DNA of 64,000 nucleotides from positions 24,178 through 88,177 of the forward strand of contig CALYTI010000007.1 in NCBI GenBank assembly GCA_945487035.1, given 5' to 3'. The stretch's first letter is position 1. Each line of letters opens with the position of its first letter. The stretch is from an uncultured Bacteroidales bacterium. Its GTDB lineage: Bacteria > Bacteroidota > Bacteroidia > Bacteroidales > UBA932. Shown in pieces: positions 8,440-17,588 of the stretch. Position numbers and translations under genes: made by a program. Under the pieces are notes generated by a model. The model saw only the letters and a list, made by a program, of their open reading frames with translations. It did not search any database and was not told where the DNA came from.

Positions 8440-10134
8440 ATGGGTTCTACAGCAGCCATTTCCGCCATACTGACTCTTCTTGCAGGTATAGGTATTTTCC
8501 TTGTTGCCTGCCAAATGATGAGTTCCAATCTTGAGGCGGCAAGTTCCAAAAAACTAAAGCATCTCTTTGCCAAAGCTTCCAAAAGCAAACTTCTCGGTGT
8601 TGGTATCGGTACCATCGGTACAGCTGCAATTCAGAGTTCCGGCGCGACAACGGTAATGACCATAGGTTTTGTCAATGCCGGCATCATCTCGCTCCAACAG
8701 GCAGCCACCATAATCTACGGTGCAAACATAGGTACGACCGTTACCGCGCAGATTGTCGCCCTCGGTATGTTCGGAGGGACCGGAATCTCAACATCGGTAA
8801 TCTTCTCCGCCTTTGCAGGTATGGGGGCCTTCCTGAGCCTGTTCTCGAAGAAGAGCAATATGAAGACCCTGGGAGGTATCCTCGCCGGTTTCGGTATGCT
8901 TTTCGTCGGACTCAGCCTGATGAGCGGCTCAATGAAGGATTTCGCAGCTCTTGAAGGAGTAAAGACTTTCCTTGCGTCCATCGGCAATCCTATTCTGCTT
9001 GTGCTGATAGGTGCACTGTTTACCGCCATCATCCAGAGTTCATCCGTGATGACATCCATTGCGCTTGCAATGGTTGTGAGCGGACTCATCTCGCTTGACC
9101 AGGGCATCTTCCTCACTATGGGTTCCAATATCGGTTCCTGTATCGTAGCGATTCTGGCAGGTATTACCAGCAGCAAAAACGCGAAGCGCACAGCTCTGAT
9201 TCACCTGATTTTCAACTGTGCCGGTGTAGTATTCTTTATGCTTGTCAACTGGCTTATGTCCGGACTGAGCCACGGGAACATCACCTTCGGCAACATCTTC
9301 AACGCTGCTTTCCCGGGTGCGCCGCAGACCCAGCTCGCGATGTTCCATACCTTCTTCAACCTCATTACGGTCATCTGTATGCTGCCTCTCACCGACCTGC
9401 TCGTGAAGACAGTCATCAGAATGGTACCTGATGTGCCTCAGGCAGAGGCTGCGGATGCGCCTCACCTTCACTATGTGGACAACAATATGTTGAAGACCCC
9501 GCCTATTGCAGTTGACCAGACCAAGCGCGAAATCGTGCGTATGTCAGAGCTTGCAATGGAGAATTTCAACCGTGCCCTCAGAATAGTCAGCACCCTGTCC
9601 TTTGCGGAAAAGGAGACTTTCGAGAAGACGGAAAACGAGCTCAATTTCATCAACCGTGCCCTCGTGGACTTCGTGGTGAAACTCTCTGAGCAAAAGGGAC
9701 TCAGCGAACACGACCATATCTATCTGGCAACCACCTACCGCACCATCCGCGACCTGGAGCGTATCGGAGACTATGCAGAGAACATTCTCGAATACTCCGA
9801 GGCGCTGGCAGAGGATGGAGAAGGCTTTTCGAAGAAAGCAATCGGGGAGATTGCAACTCTTCAGTCCAAGGTCGGAGACCTCTACAATTTTGCCATCAGG
9901 GCATATGAGGATGAAGATCTGGATGCTCTTGCCAAGGCAAATGATGTGGAGGAGGAAATCGACGATATCACAAAGGCTATGGAGGACAACCACATCACCC
10001 GCCTGAGCGAGGGTGTTTGTACCGCAAAGGTCGGTGCACAGTATCTGTCCCTCACTTCCAATACCGAGCGTATTGCCGACCACCTTGTGAACGTTGCCAA
10101 GTCCATCCGCAGTCTCACCGGCATTCAGGCGTAA
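8440..10134 (+). CDS. Na/Pi cotransporter family protein with PhoU-like tail
   Basis: This 564-aa protein has two Na/Pi-cotransporter repeats, each with the glutamine-serine motif (GTAAIQSSGATTVM near residue 65 and TAIIQSSSVMTSIA near residue 200). Hydrophobic segments run to about residue 335. The soluble C-terminal ~200 residues form PhoU-like helices (ERIGDYAENI, NTERIADHLVNVA). It should import phosphate with Na+, the PhoU-like tail probably being regulatory. Transcription probably ends at the hairpin 17 bp downstream. Confidence 0.88.
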   Translation: MGSTAAISAILTLLAGIGIFLVACQMMSSNLEAASSKKLKHLFAKASKSKLLGVGIGTIGTAAIQSSGATTVMTIGFVNAGIISLQQAATIIYGANIGTTVTAQIVALGMFGGTGISTSVIFSAFAGMGAFLSLFSKKSNMKTLGGILAGFGMLFVGLSLMSGSMKDFAALEGVKTFLASIGNPILLVLIGALFTAIIQSSSVMTSIALAMVVSGLISLDQGIFLTMGSNIGSCIVAILAGITSSKNAKRTALIHLIFNCAGVVFFMLVNWLMSGLSHGNITFGNIFNAAFPGAPQTQLAMFHTFFNLITVICMLPLTDLLVKTVIRMVPDVPQAEAADAPHLHYVDNNMLKTPPIAVDQTKREIVRMSELAMENFNRALRIVSTLSFAEKETFEKTENELNFINRALVDFVVKLSEQKGLSEHDHIYLATTYRTIRDLERIGDYAENILEYSEALAEDGEGFSKKAIGEIATLQSKVGDLYNFAIRAYEDEDLDALAKANDVEEEIDDITKAMEDNHITRLSEGVCTAKVGAQYLSLTSNTERIADHLVNVAKSIRSLTGIQA

Positions 10135-10150
10135 ATCCGCACTGCCCGTC

Positions 10151-10186
10151 AAAGAGCAATTTTAACCCCTCATTTTTGCTCTTTTG
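10151..10186 (+). repeat. Hairpin element copy A (left edge of island 1)
   Basis: A perfect 9-bp inverted repeat (AAAGAGCAA at 10151-10159, TTGCTCTTT at 10176-10184) encloses a 16-nt loop with core AACCCCTCAT. Related copies lie at 12753, 12804, 17006 and 17573, and inverted at 48098. This copy may also terminate the upstream Na/Pi gene. Copies A and 17573 are direct repeats bracketing the accessory genes. Confidence 0.8.
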
Positions 10187-10268
10187 ACTTTTATGATATG
10201 ATAGTGTTTCATCGAGTGTATCCTGCTGAACACGGGAATCTGTACGGGAAAGCCCAATTTCCGTACGG

Positions 10269-10418
10269 ATGAGCCTGCAACTTCAATCGGTACGGGAAGA
10301 TCCCATGTTGGACATCACCGTCTCCGACTACGTGGAGAAGAACGCTAGCCCGGAGTTGCGGGAGATGGGGGCGGATCTGGCGGATTGGGTGGTGGTGGAG
10401 AGGCTGATGGGGAAATAA
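10269..10418 (+). CDS. Possible 49-aa ORF or gene remnant
   Basis: The frame MSLQLQSVREDPMLDITVSD continues to ELREMGADLADWVVVERLMGK and ends at a TAA. Three GTACGGGAA-type repeats lie at and before its start, and the open frame extends upstream to 10230 without an ATG. The well-mixed amino acid composition argues against chance, but no promoter is seen and no family was recognised. It may be the C-terminus of a lost island gene. Confidence 0.3.
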   Translation: MSLQLQSVREDPMLDITVSDYVEKNASPELREMGADLADWVVVERLMGK

Positions 10419-10470
10419 CACACTCATCCTGAAGAGAAGCAGGCATTTTTGTCTCAGACATCAGTTCCTA

Positions 10471-10501
10471 TTGCCAGTTTGATTTGAAATACCTAACTTT
10501 G
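10471..10501 (+). promoter_or_regulatory. Promoter for the ImmA/IrrE-PIN pair
   Basis: TTG (10471-10473), 20 nt, then TAACTTTG (10494-10501). The ATG at 10508 is 7 nt downstream, so the message should be nearly leaderless. An in-frame ATG at 10484 lies inside the promoter and is therefore unlikely to be used. Confidence 0.65.
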
Positions 10502-10507
10502 CACATA

Positions 10508-11686
10508 ATGAAAATTGAGTACAATAAAAATCGTGTAACTTATTTACTGTCACTGTATAAGATGACGGAAAGCGAGTTATTGTCCGCAATTAACGTTGAC
10601 CTAAAAACACCTATCACATGGAAAGACATTGATGCTGACGAGATTGAAATCAATCACCTCAAGCGCATCGATAAAGTCTTTAATAAAGGCCTCCTGTACT
10701 ACTCAGATCCATCCACCCCAAGAAAGGACAAGGGCACCAGTGTCTTCTTTCGTAAGGAGCATTTCTCTACTCAACTCAATATAGGCGCGAAGAAAAGAGT
10801 GCGTGAATTTGAGGATATGAAGACCCAAATCAGCGCAATCTGCAAACTGTCCAAATTCAACCTAAAGAGGGCTCTTGCGACTTACACAGTCAAGGATGAC
10901 CCTAAAGCCATAGCATTTGCTCTCCGTACTACTATTCTTCCGGATTTTACCTCAGTCAAACGAGATTTCCTGAAGAATTTCATCAACAAGCTTGGAGATA
11001 GCAATGTTTTGGTATTTGAATTCGTAGATACATTCAATAAAAAAGAAAAAGCCAATATTGATGGTTTCTATATCGAGCCTAATGCTATAGTATTGAAGCG
11101 AAATCAAGACTCTCTTAGCCGCGAGATTTTCACACTTGCACATGAGGTCGGACATTACCTTCTCCAGCGCGAAGAGATTGAGGAGATTGATTTTTCCAAA
11201 ATTACAGAGAACACGACTAATCTATCTGATATAGAAAGATGGTGCAACACCTTTGCTTACTATCTTCTTCTCGGACCTGATAATGCGGCTAAACTTGACG
11301 CGATAGATAGATATGACTATCGAATTGATTATGGTCACGATATTATTGAGGCTATTTCCAAGGCCACTAATTTGAGCCGCCTTGCTATTTTCACGAATAT
11401 CTTTCTCCAGCAAAAGATGACGTTTGCAGATTACAGCAATGTCAGAGAGGATTTACACCAGCAGTGGCTTACACGCAAAGAAAACGAGAAACTCAAAAGA
11501 GAACACGACAGAGAAGCTGGCATACCTCAAAGAGGAAGTACTCCAAAGCCTATTCAATCGAATCTAGTTTATGACATATATAACTACGCTTTGAATAGAG
11601 GCGTTGTTTCCGAGCGTGAGTACTGTACTGCGCTGAATATAAAAGCTAACAATATAAGCAGCATATTCTATGAAGGCAATCATTGA
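10508..11686 (+). CDS. ImmA/IrrE-family metallo-endopeptidase
   Basis: This 392-aa protein carries the zinc-protease motif HEVGH (in FTLAHEVGHYLLQ, about residue 216) followed by a downstream Glu region, as in ImmA/IrrE (DUF955) proteases that cleave repressors or antitoxins. The N-terminal ~130 residues (TYLLSLYKMTESELLSAIN) could be a divergent DNA- or partner-binding domain. The gene overlaps the following PIN gene by 17 bp, the usual arrangement for this protease with DUF4411-type PIN proteins, so a toxin-antitoxin or defence role is inferred. Base composition is more A+T-rich than the flanking core genes. Confidence 0.85.
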   Translation: MKIEYNKNRVTYLLSLYKMTESELLSAINVDLKTPITWKDIDADEIEINHLKRIDKVFNKGLLYYSDPSTPRKDKGTSVFFRKEHFSTQLNIGAKKRVREFEDMKTQISAICKLSKFNLKRALATYTVKDDPKAIAFALRTTILPDFTSVKRDFLKNFINKLGDSNVLVFEFVDTFNKKEKANIDGFYIEPNAIVLKRNQDSLSREIFTLAHEVGHYLLQREEIEEIDFSKITENTTNLSDIERWCNTFAYYLLLGPDNAAKLDAIDRYDYRIDYGHDIIEAISKATNLSRLAIFTNIFLQQKMTFADYSNVREDLHQQWLTRKENEKLKREHDREAGIPQRGSTPKPIQSNLVYDIYNYALNRGVVSEREYCTALNIKANNISSIFYEGNH

Positions 11687-12233
11687 TACGTGTTCGCTTA
11701 TATCATTCGTGAGGTACTACCTCCCTTTTGACCAGGACAACCAGTTGAAGAATTTTCTGGAAACACAGATTCTGGAGAAGAAAATTATTGTCTTGGACAA
11801 GGTAGCAAAAGAATGCGAATATACCAGCCAGGGATTGGTCATATCAGCGTTACCTTTTATCAAGAACAAGAAGTACATAACGAGCACATCTTCACTTATA
11901 GCTCCTGCAAAATTTCATAAACTTATCGACAACAACTTCCTCATCGGCTCCGAGAAGAAGGGGTTAACTGATGCAGAATATCAGTCAAAGAGAGATAGCT
12001 TCCTCAACTCAGCAGACTGCGCCATAATTCTCTATGCGTATAACAACAAAGCATCAGAAGAGATAATAATCATCACGGAAGAAACTGGTTACAATAACGA
12101 CGGTAAGGTTTTCAAAAAGATTCCCGAAAATTGCAATATCATCGACGTTAAGACTCAAACTCTTCCGGAATTCTTCAAGTCGAACGATTTGATCAATCTT
12201 TCAATAGACATTACCGCTACTTCCCTCTTTTAG
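11670..12233 (+). CDS. PIN-domain ribonuclease-like protein (DUF4411-type)
   Basis: This 187-aa protein begins MKAIIDTCSLISFVRYYLPF, the first acidic residue of a PIN nuclease. Further acidic positions are seen in LDKVAKECEY, SADCAIILYAY and ITEETGYNNDG. DUF4411 proteins of this size are regularly encoded just after an ImmA/IrrE protease, as here (17-bp overlap). The likely action is RNA cleavage when released from its partner; which partner is the toxin is inferred. Confidence 0.75.
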   Translation: MKAIIDTCSLISFVRYYLPFDQDNQLKNFLETQILEKKIIVLDKVAKECEYTSQGLVISALPFIKNKKYITSTSSLIAPAKFHKLIDNNFLIGSEKKGLTDAEYQSKRDSFLNSADCAIILYAYNNKASEEIIIITEETGYNNDGKVFKKIPENCNIIDVKTQTLPEFFKSNDLINLSIDITATSLF

Positions 12234-12238
12234 TAATT

Positions 12239-12760
12239 CTACTCGAATATCAAATACCGGAAATACGGCTCAAATATCACACTCTCCGTATCCTCCCGGT
12301 TGGCCAGCGGTTCATTGATGAAATTACTCTCGCGCCACAGGTCCTTTGTCACCTTATGCAACGGCTTCTGAGGTTCTCCAAATTCATAAACACCCACCTT
12401 AACTCTCTTTAAGAGTTTAGCCTCAAGCATCTGAGCGACAGCATTAATCTGCACATTGTACACACTCTTGTTTGCTCCGTACTTCGCCCCGAGCATCCTC
12501 AGAATCAAATCCGTATTGATTTCATCCTGAAGCCTAAACTGCTTAGCCAACATGCAGAAAAGATCATAGCAGAACGGATACCTTGCCACAATTACGGCCG
12601 ACAAAATCAGATTCTTGTCAGCAGGTGACCTCAGAGCCGCCAGAACCTCATCCTTACGTTCCTTGCTCAGTTCCACAAGCTGATTATCCGCAAGCGTAGT
12701 CTTCACCTGGCGGAATCCCTTCTTTTTGCGTTTTGGGCCTTCTGGATGGCGTGAGAGCAA
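12239..12760 (-). CDS. Unknown protein, N-terminus uncertain
   Basis: The reading frame gives 173 aa from a TTG at 12760, but the frame is open further upstream through hairpin element B1 with no ATG. The gene may have lost its 5' end, or may start internally. The first ~25 residues are very basic (PKRKKKGFRQVK). The rest looks helical (AVAQMLEAKLLKRVKVGVYEF), possibly a winged helix. No family was recognised. It converges with the PIN gene, 5 bp apart. Confidence 0.45.
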   Translation of the reverse strand: MLSRHPEGPKRKKKGFRQVKTTLADNQLVELSKERKDEVLAALRSPADKNLILSAVIVARYPFCYDLFCMLAKQFRLQDEINTDLILRMLGAKYGANKSVYNVQINAVAQMLEAKLLKRVKVGVYEFGEPQKPLHKVTKDLWRESNFINEPLANREDTESVIFEPYFRYLIFE

Positions 12761-12787
12761 TTTGAGGGGGTCATTTTTGCGCTTTTG
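12753..12787 (+). repeat. Hairpin element copy B1
   Basis: GAGAGCAATTTG...CATTTTTGCGCTTTTG, the same frame as copy A, but the loop core is a G-run rather than a C-run. Pairing is imperfect. It covers the apparent start of the leftward unknown gene. Confidence 0.65.
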
Positions 12788-12803
12788 CCGATTTTTGAAT
12801 GCT

Positions 12804-12838
12804 CAGAGCAATTTTATGGGGCTCTTTTTGCGCTTATG
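12804..12838 (+). repeat. Hairpin element copy B2
   Basis: CAGAGCAATTTTATGGGG...TTTTTGCGCTTATG lies 51 bp after B1 in the same orientation. The stop codon of the 528-aa gene (12814) lies inside it. Confidence 0.6.
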
Positions 12839-14400
12839 CCTTTTATGATATCGTTGAAGTTCATTATCAATGCATACATCGCCTCGTTGAATGTCCCATA
12901 TGTCAATTCGGATTTCCTGAACGACATACACTTTCCTTCATCATCAGGCACCACATAGCAGAATCTCCCGTCTTCGGAATCATTCAGGACAGAAAGATAT
13001 GTCTTATACTCAGTTTCAATCGCTTGGCGTATCTCACCCAAGGTTGTAGGGAACTCAATTCTGTCCCTGACAAGCAGCGCGACCGGATCTTCATATCCAA
13101 TCTTTTCCTCCAATTTCACCCATTCCTGCTTCTGCCATATAGCACTTTCAACAATTTGCCGGAATTGCTCGAGGCTTATCTCGCCTTCAGTGCCGCATTC
13201 CTCCTCAAACGGCAGGGATATCACTCCCTCATCGTCTCCGCTCCCCAGATAGTCGTGAAAGGTCCCGGGCTCTATCCTGACCCATCCGGTCTCTTCAAGC
13301 ATATGTAGTGTATTCTCCGCATCATAGTATATGAACGGAGCTCCTGCCTCATAAAGGGCCAATGCTATCTTCAAACCCATTTCCAGGCATACAGAATAGC
13401 TGATACCGAAAGTAACGAGCCATTTACCGTCAGCATAATAGTCCGAGCTGCCCACATTCATTCGGGACAGTCCTAGTTCACCGTAATGATCATTGGCAAA
13501 TGACTTGAAGTCAGCCACACTGTCAAGGTCATAGTCATCAATTTTGCCGTAGTGGATGCCCGAGTTCTTGTAGTATTCCACATCATCCTCTGCGGAATCC
13601 TTATCTCTGTCCCTCAATAATTTGGAATCATTCCGGAAAACTGTGTCCGCAATCCTGTAATAGTGACAGAATTTCCGTATGGTCATCTCGCCAAACGGGA
13701 CAGGAAGATTGTTCTCCTTCCAGTAATCTGCATCCGAATTTTTCGGAGTATGCTCGTAGAATTCCTCTCTTCTTATCAATTCCTTCATAACTGCAATGCA
13801 GTACTCCCGGTTCGCTACTACAAGTTTCCGATCCGGCAATATGGCATTGAGGTCGCGGCTTCGGATTCTTCCGCTTCTCTGGCAATATGGGAGATCAGAC
13901 TCCAGATGTCCGTTGTATGCTTCAGGGTCCTTTACAATCTCAGCCACCCGCTCTTTCACCAATTCAAGAAGAGGAACCAAAAACCAACTCATATCTTGCC
14001 GGCAATTGCTCATTGAGTCCCTATTGGTCATTATTATGTATTGATGGCACCTGTCGGATATCTTCAGAAAATGGTTCTCTCTGTAGGTTGACGTGGTAAG
14101 AAAATACCACTCTGTCTGCATCGGGTAGTCCTCGTCCAATGCTTCCTGGTAGGACTGAAGGTCGTCATCATCGTCATCTTCCCTTTCATAGCGAAAGTAA
14201 TCCCAGGCTCTCATTTCCTTCGCGGTTCCACGGGGTATCTCCAGCCAGATGATACGTGCCTGGTCGTCATCTACCGGTTCAAACACGGAAAGTTCCTGCT
14301 GGATTTCTATCAGCAACTCAAATGACTTATCATCAAGTTGGGTATCATTGCAAAGCCCGCCGTGGAGCACTGAATGCATTATCGGTTGTATTATTCTCAT
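12814..14400 (-). CDS. Large protein of unknown function (528 aa)
   Basis: No domain was recognised. Visible features are an acidic stretch near residue 80 (EREDDDDDDL), an LVPLLELVKERVAEIV helix, and SVCLEMGLKIALALYEAGAP near residue 350. It has no signal peptide or membrane helix, so it is cytosolic. The C-terminus (SAKRAP) and stop are encoded by hairpin element B2, suggesting that the element inserted into or replaced the gene's end. Neighbours are a PIN/protease pair and a nuclease-helicase, so a defence-related role is possible but unproven. Confidence 0.5.
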   Translation of the reverse strand: MRIIQPIMHSVLHGGLCNDTQLDDKSFELLIEIQQELSVFEPVDDDQARIIWLEIPRGTAKEMRAWDYFRYEREDDDDDDLQSYQEALDEDYPMQTEWYFLTTSTYRENHFLKISDRCHQYIIMTNRDSMSNCRQDMSWFLVPLLELVKERVAEIVKDPEAYNGHLESDLPYCQRSGRIRSRDLNAILPDRKLVVANREYCIAVMKELIRREEFYEHTPKNSDADYWKENNLPVPFGEMTIRKFCHYYRIADTVFRNDSKLLRDRDKDSAEDDVEYYKNSGIHYGKIDDYDLDSVADFKSFANDHYGELGLSRMNVGSSDYYADGKWLVTFGISYSVCLEMGLKIALALYEAGAPFIYYDAENTLHMLEETGWVRIEPGTFHDYLGSGDDEGVISLPFEEECGTEGEISLEQFRQIVESAIWQKQEWVKLEEKIGYEDPVALLVRDRIEFPTTLGEIRQAIETEYKTYLSVLNDSEDGRFCYVVPDDEGKCMSFRKSELTYGTFNEAMYALIMNFNDIIKGISAKRAP

Positions 14401-14493
14401 AAGAATGCCATTTATGGGTATCTATGTGTTATTGCAAAGTTCCGACGAATTATTGGCAATGCAATGTATTCATATAATAAATTATTTCATTGA

Positions 14494-14649
14494 AAATCAG
14501 AGATTTACAGACTAATTTCAATAGCTGAAGAAGCTTTGTTGGCAATTTGGCTCAAAAGACTGGAATCTGAAGGATGGAAGGGAACCCTAAGGTGGTTAGC
14601 AGATGAAATAGGTCAGCAGCACCTGAAGGCGGTGGGATTGTATGAGTAG
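14494..14649 (+). pseudogene. Possible C-terminal remnant of a lost gene
   Basis: This stop-to-stop frame of 51 codons has no ATG and includes AIWLKRLESEGWKGTLRWLA and a DEIGQQHLK segment. It looks protein-like, but nothing upstream continues it. It occupies much of the 388-bp gap before the DUF2075 gene; nothing else is seen there apart from the promoter box. Confidence 0.25.
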
Positions 14650-14772
14650 AATAATGCTACTAAAATGTCAATAATTATCAGTATTTTTGTTGTCATAGCA
14701 AGTACATCGTTATTAGTTTTATGCGACACCATTTTTTTTGGACAATGGTGAGAATTGCATACATTGATTCTT

Positions 14773-14780
14773 TATATTTG
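14773..14780 (+). promoter_or_regulatory. -7 box for the DUF2075 gene
   Basis: TATATTTG, 8 nt before the ATG at 14789. A TTG at 14755-14757 is only 15 nt upstream, shorter than usual. Confidence 0.5.
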
Positions 14781-14788
14781 ATATTAAT

Positions 14789-16969
14789 ATGAGCAGAGTA
14801 GCATATAGTGCGACGAAGGCTATTTTTATGGATGACGTCCTATATAATAGGTTTATACCAAAGATGATAGAGGGCGCAAGACTAAACCATATCGGAGGAT
14901 CTGACAATGAGATTCTTTCATGGCAAAACAATGCACCAAATATAAGGAACTTGCTGGAATTGAGTAAGGTTCCGGATGACATCATTGTATCTTTCGAATA
15001 TAAAGTTCCTAATGGTGGACGTATTGACTGCATGCTATATGGGGTTGGTGATAATCACAAGGATAATGTTATCCATTTGGAATTGAAGCAGTGGAGCAAC
15101 AAGTCTGTTCAAGAATTGTATGACAGTGGAGTATTCAAGGTAGATGCATTTGTTGGTGGAACATATCGTACTGTGTGTCATCCGTCCCAGCAAGTATTGA
15201 ATTATCAGAAACATCTGCTGAATTACGTAGAAGAACTGAATGAGAGCAATACTAATTTGGAGGGCATAGCGTATTGTTACAACTACGACAGTAAATTGGA
15301 CCCTCATGCTCTATATGCCAATCATTATAGAGCAGTATTGGACAAACACACGTTGTATTCCAGAGATGAAATAATTCGCTTGGCGGAAAAGATTCACACT
15401 CTTTTATGTTATGGCTCAGGCTTGGAAATATTCAATAGAGTCACAACAAGTAGAATTCGTCAATCAAAAACCTTAATTGATGCTGCTGCAAATATGTTTC
15501 GAGGGATTACTGAGTTCTCTCTTCTGGATGACCAAATAGCAGCAAGCGAAACTATATTTGCGGAAGTCAAAAGAGCAATAAAGCAACCTGATGAAAAAAC
15601 GGTTATAATAGTAAAAGGTGGGCCAGGCACCGGTAAAACTGTTATTGCTCTCCACGTTTTGGCACAAATGGCGAATGAAGGCAATACTTCAAACATCTTC
15701 TTTACAACCCGTTCTAAAGCATTGAGGGAGTCTTTGAAATTGAAACTTCAAAACATTGTTCTTGAAAATGGCAGAGAGGGAGATGCAAGTGATATGATTG
15801 CGAATATCTTCCATTTCAAGCCATACTATTTCAAAGAGAACGAGGTGGATTTGCTGCTCGTTGATGAAGCTCATAGAGTTCAACAGTCGGCGAATTATAT
15901 GGGAGATAAGTATTATGAACAAACATATTTGTCTCAAGCCGTTTCATTGATGTATTGTGCAAAAGTTTGCGTGTTCTTCATTGATGACAATCAGGCCATT
16001 AAAACGGAAGAAATTGGCAACTCCAGAGACATAAGGATAGCTGCATTGCAATACAGGAAAAGTGTAACGGCATACACTGAATCCGATTTTTACAAGAAAC
16101 TGCTGAAAGCAAGAAAGTCATTAGAAAAGACTTTGGCAAAAAGGGAGAGTCTTGCAAGGAATTGTGCCGATGATGACTATCAGCGTGGAATAATTACGGC
16201 TTTGGATGAGAAAATTTCAGAATTGCAACGCGAACTTACAAAAGAGGATTGTCTTAATCAGGTAAATAGTAACCTAAAGAAAGACATAAATGTGATTGAG
16301 TTGGAATTGAAATCGCAATTCCGATGCAACGGCTCAGATAATTATCTTGATTGGCTTGACAAAGTGCTATATTGTTCATCATCAGAAATTAATGTTCATT
16401 TTTCAGAGAATGAATATGATTTCAGAATTTTTGAGTCTCCTCAAGCTTTATATGAAACAATCGTATCTCTGGATTCACCGCAAGGCAACCCAAAGCAAAT
16501 TGCAAGATTGGCTGCCGGATATTGTTGGCGCTGGTCAACTGAATTGTTACCAAATGGGGATTTGAGAAAGGATGTAAAGATTGGCAATTTTGAGATGCCG
16601 TGGGAAACTAATGCAGTCAGAGCCAGAGGTCAATTCAGAGATATGTATGCAAGTTCAGCAGATACTTGGGCCATAGAACCTCAAGGCGTTAATCAGATTG
16701 GATGCATTTTTTCAATTCAAGGATTCGAGATAGATTACATAGGGGTAATTCTTGGCCCAGATATTACATATGATGCAAAGGAAGATTGTTTGGTAGGAGT
16801 TGTCGGAAAGAATATTGCAGTTACTAGCAATGATCAGGATACTTATACAAGACATATTCGAAACGCATATCGTGTTTTGATGTCCCGTGGAAAGAAAGGG
16901 TGTTTTATATATTGCTGTAATCAAGATGTGGCGGCATTTTTGAGGAAATGCCTTGATGAAATCAATTAG
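14789..16969 (+). CDS. DUF2075-type nuclease-helicase
   Basis: This 726-aa protein has an N-terminal domain with the pattern RIDCMLYG ... VIHLELKQW (residues 75-103), resembling a PD-(D/E)xK nuclease core. It is followed by a helicase with Walker A GGPGTGKTVIA (about residue 277), Walker B LLLVDEAHRV (about residue 355), and later motifs SQFRCNGSDNYL and NAYRVLMSRGKKGCFIY. DUF2075 (Schlafen group 3-like) proteins act on nucleic acids and often occur in anti-phage islands. It is encoded alone in island 1, A+T-rich, and ends just before hairpin copy C. Confidence 0.8.
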   Translation: MSRVAYSATKAIFMDDVLYNRFIPKMIEGARLNHIGGSDNEILSWQNNAPNIRNLLELSKVPDDIIVSFEYKVPNGGRIDCMLYGVGDNHKDNVIHLELKQWSNKSVQELYDSGVFKVDAFVGGTYRTVCHPSQQVLNYQKHLLNYVEELNESNTNLEGIAYCYNYDSKLDPHALYANHYRAVLDKHTLYSRDEIIRLAEKIHTLLCYGSGLEIFNRVTTSRIRQSKTLIDAAANMFRGITEFSLLDDQIAASETIFAEVKRAIKQPDEKTVIIVKGGPGTGKTVIALHVLAQMANEGNTSNIFFTTRSKALRESLKLKLQNIVLENGREGDASDMIANIFHFKPYYFKENEVDLLLVDEAHRVQQSANYMGDKYYEQTYLSQAVSLMYCAKVCVFFIDDNQAIKTEEIGNSRDIRIAALQYRKSVTAYTESDFYKKLLKARKSLEKTLAKRESLARNCADDDYQRGIITALDEKISELQRELTKEDCLNQVNSNLKKDINVIELELKSQFRCNGSDNYLDWLDKVLYCSSSEINVHFSENEYDFRIFESPQALYETIVSLDSPQGNPKQIARLAAGYCWRWSTELLPNGDLRKDVKIGNFEMPWETNAVRARGQFRDMYASSADTWAIEPQGVNQIGCIFSIQGFEIDYIGVILGPDITYDAKEDCLVGVVGKNIAVTSNDQDTYTRHIRNAYRVLMSRGKKGCFIYCCNQDVAAFLRKCLDEIN

Positions 16970-17005
16970 ATTCAAGCGGCGGGGCTCATCTTCCTGCGCT
17001 ACCGT

Positions 17006-17040
17006 GAGAGCAATTTCAGGGGGGGGCATTTTTACGCTTT
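17006..17040 (+). repeat. Hairpin element copy C
   Basis: GAGAGCAATTTCA, a run of eight G, then CATTTTTACGCTTTG. It lies 37 bp after the DUF2075 stop. The stem is degraded (TTGC changed to TTAC). Confidence 0.55.
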
Positions 17041-17131
17041 GGACCGGAGAGAGTTCTGCATAAGACACAATCTTCTTGCGCCTTTGCAATCACGTTCATA
17101 TTTCATCTCTTCGCACAGATAAATCAGATTT

Positions 17132-17299
17132 ATGGCTTGTAACTCAGACTTCGTTCAATATATCGCGGACCAGTGTGCTGGTGCCGGGGAAATCGCCGTA
17201 AAAAAGATGATAGGAGACTATTGCATTTATTGCGATGGCATCCTGTTCGGTTTGATATGTGACAACAACTTATACCTCAAGGTAACAGAGCTTGATTAA
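17132..17299 (+). pseudogene. Truncated TfoX N-terminal domain protein
   Basis: This 55-codon frame starts at an ATG and reads MACNSDFVQYIADQCAGAGE, then KKMIGDYCIYCDG and LICDNNLYLKVTELD. It matches the first half of the TfoX_N (competence regulator-like) domain, which normally runs ~90-100 residues. The second half is missing, so the gene looks decayed or cut by a rearrangement within island 1. Confidence 0.65.
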
Positions 17300-17354
17300 G
17301 GCAACTCTTCCAGCGCTTCCGAAGCCGAAGGTGAGACTATGAGGACTGCTCAGG

Positions 17355-17588
17355 TTGCGTTTCAGGCTGACTCTGTGCGTGGTGGTGCTGTATGATGAGG
17401 GGTATGAGGGTGAGAGGAAATTACGGACGGCTAAAAGATATTTCCTTTTTGCGGATGAGTGTGGAGACCAGAATTTATCCAAATATGATTCTAATTTTCC
17501 CGTATTTACTCTATGCGGGATAATAGTTCCCCGTGACCAGGTGCGTAATCTTGAAAGAGAGATAAAGGCTCTAAATGAGCAATTTTGA
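17355..17588 (+). pseudogene. Truncated DUF3800 protein (N-terminal part)
   Basis: The frame contains KRYFLFADECGDQNL, then FPVFTLCGIIVPRDQ, the start of a DUF3800 domain (RNase H-like fold, often in defence loci), which usually exceeds 200 residues. It stops at ...ALNEQF because hairpin element D supplies a TGA. About 50 residues of real homology remain. No ATG start is present upstream in frame (TTG/GTG only). Confidence 0.65.

Noticed and set aside
10151..10186. Hairpin copy A as an ordinary intrinsic terminator only
   Set aside because: Five related copies, some not downstream of any gene in that orientation and one inverted, require a repeat family; termination may still be one effect.
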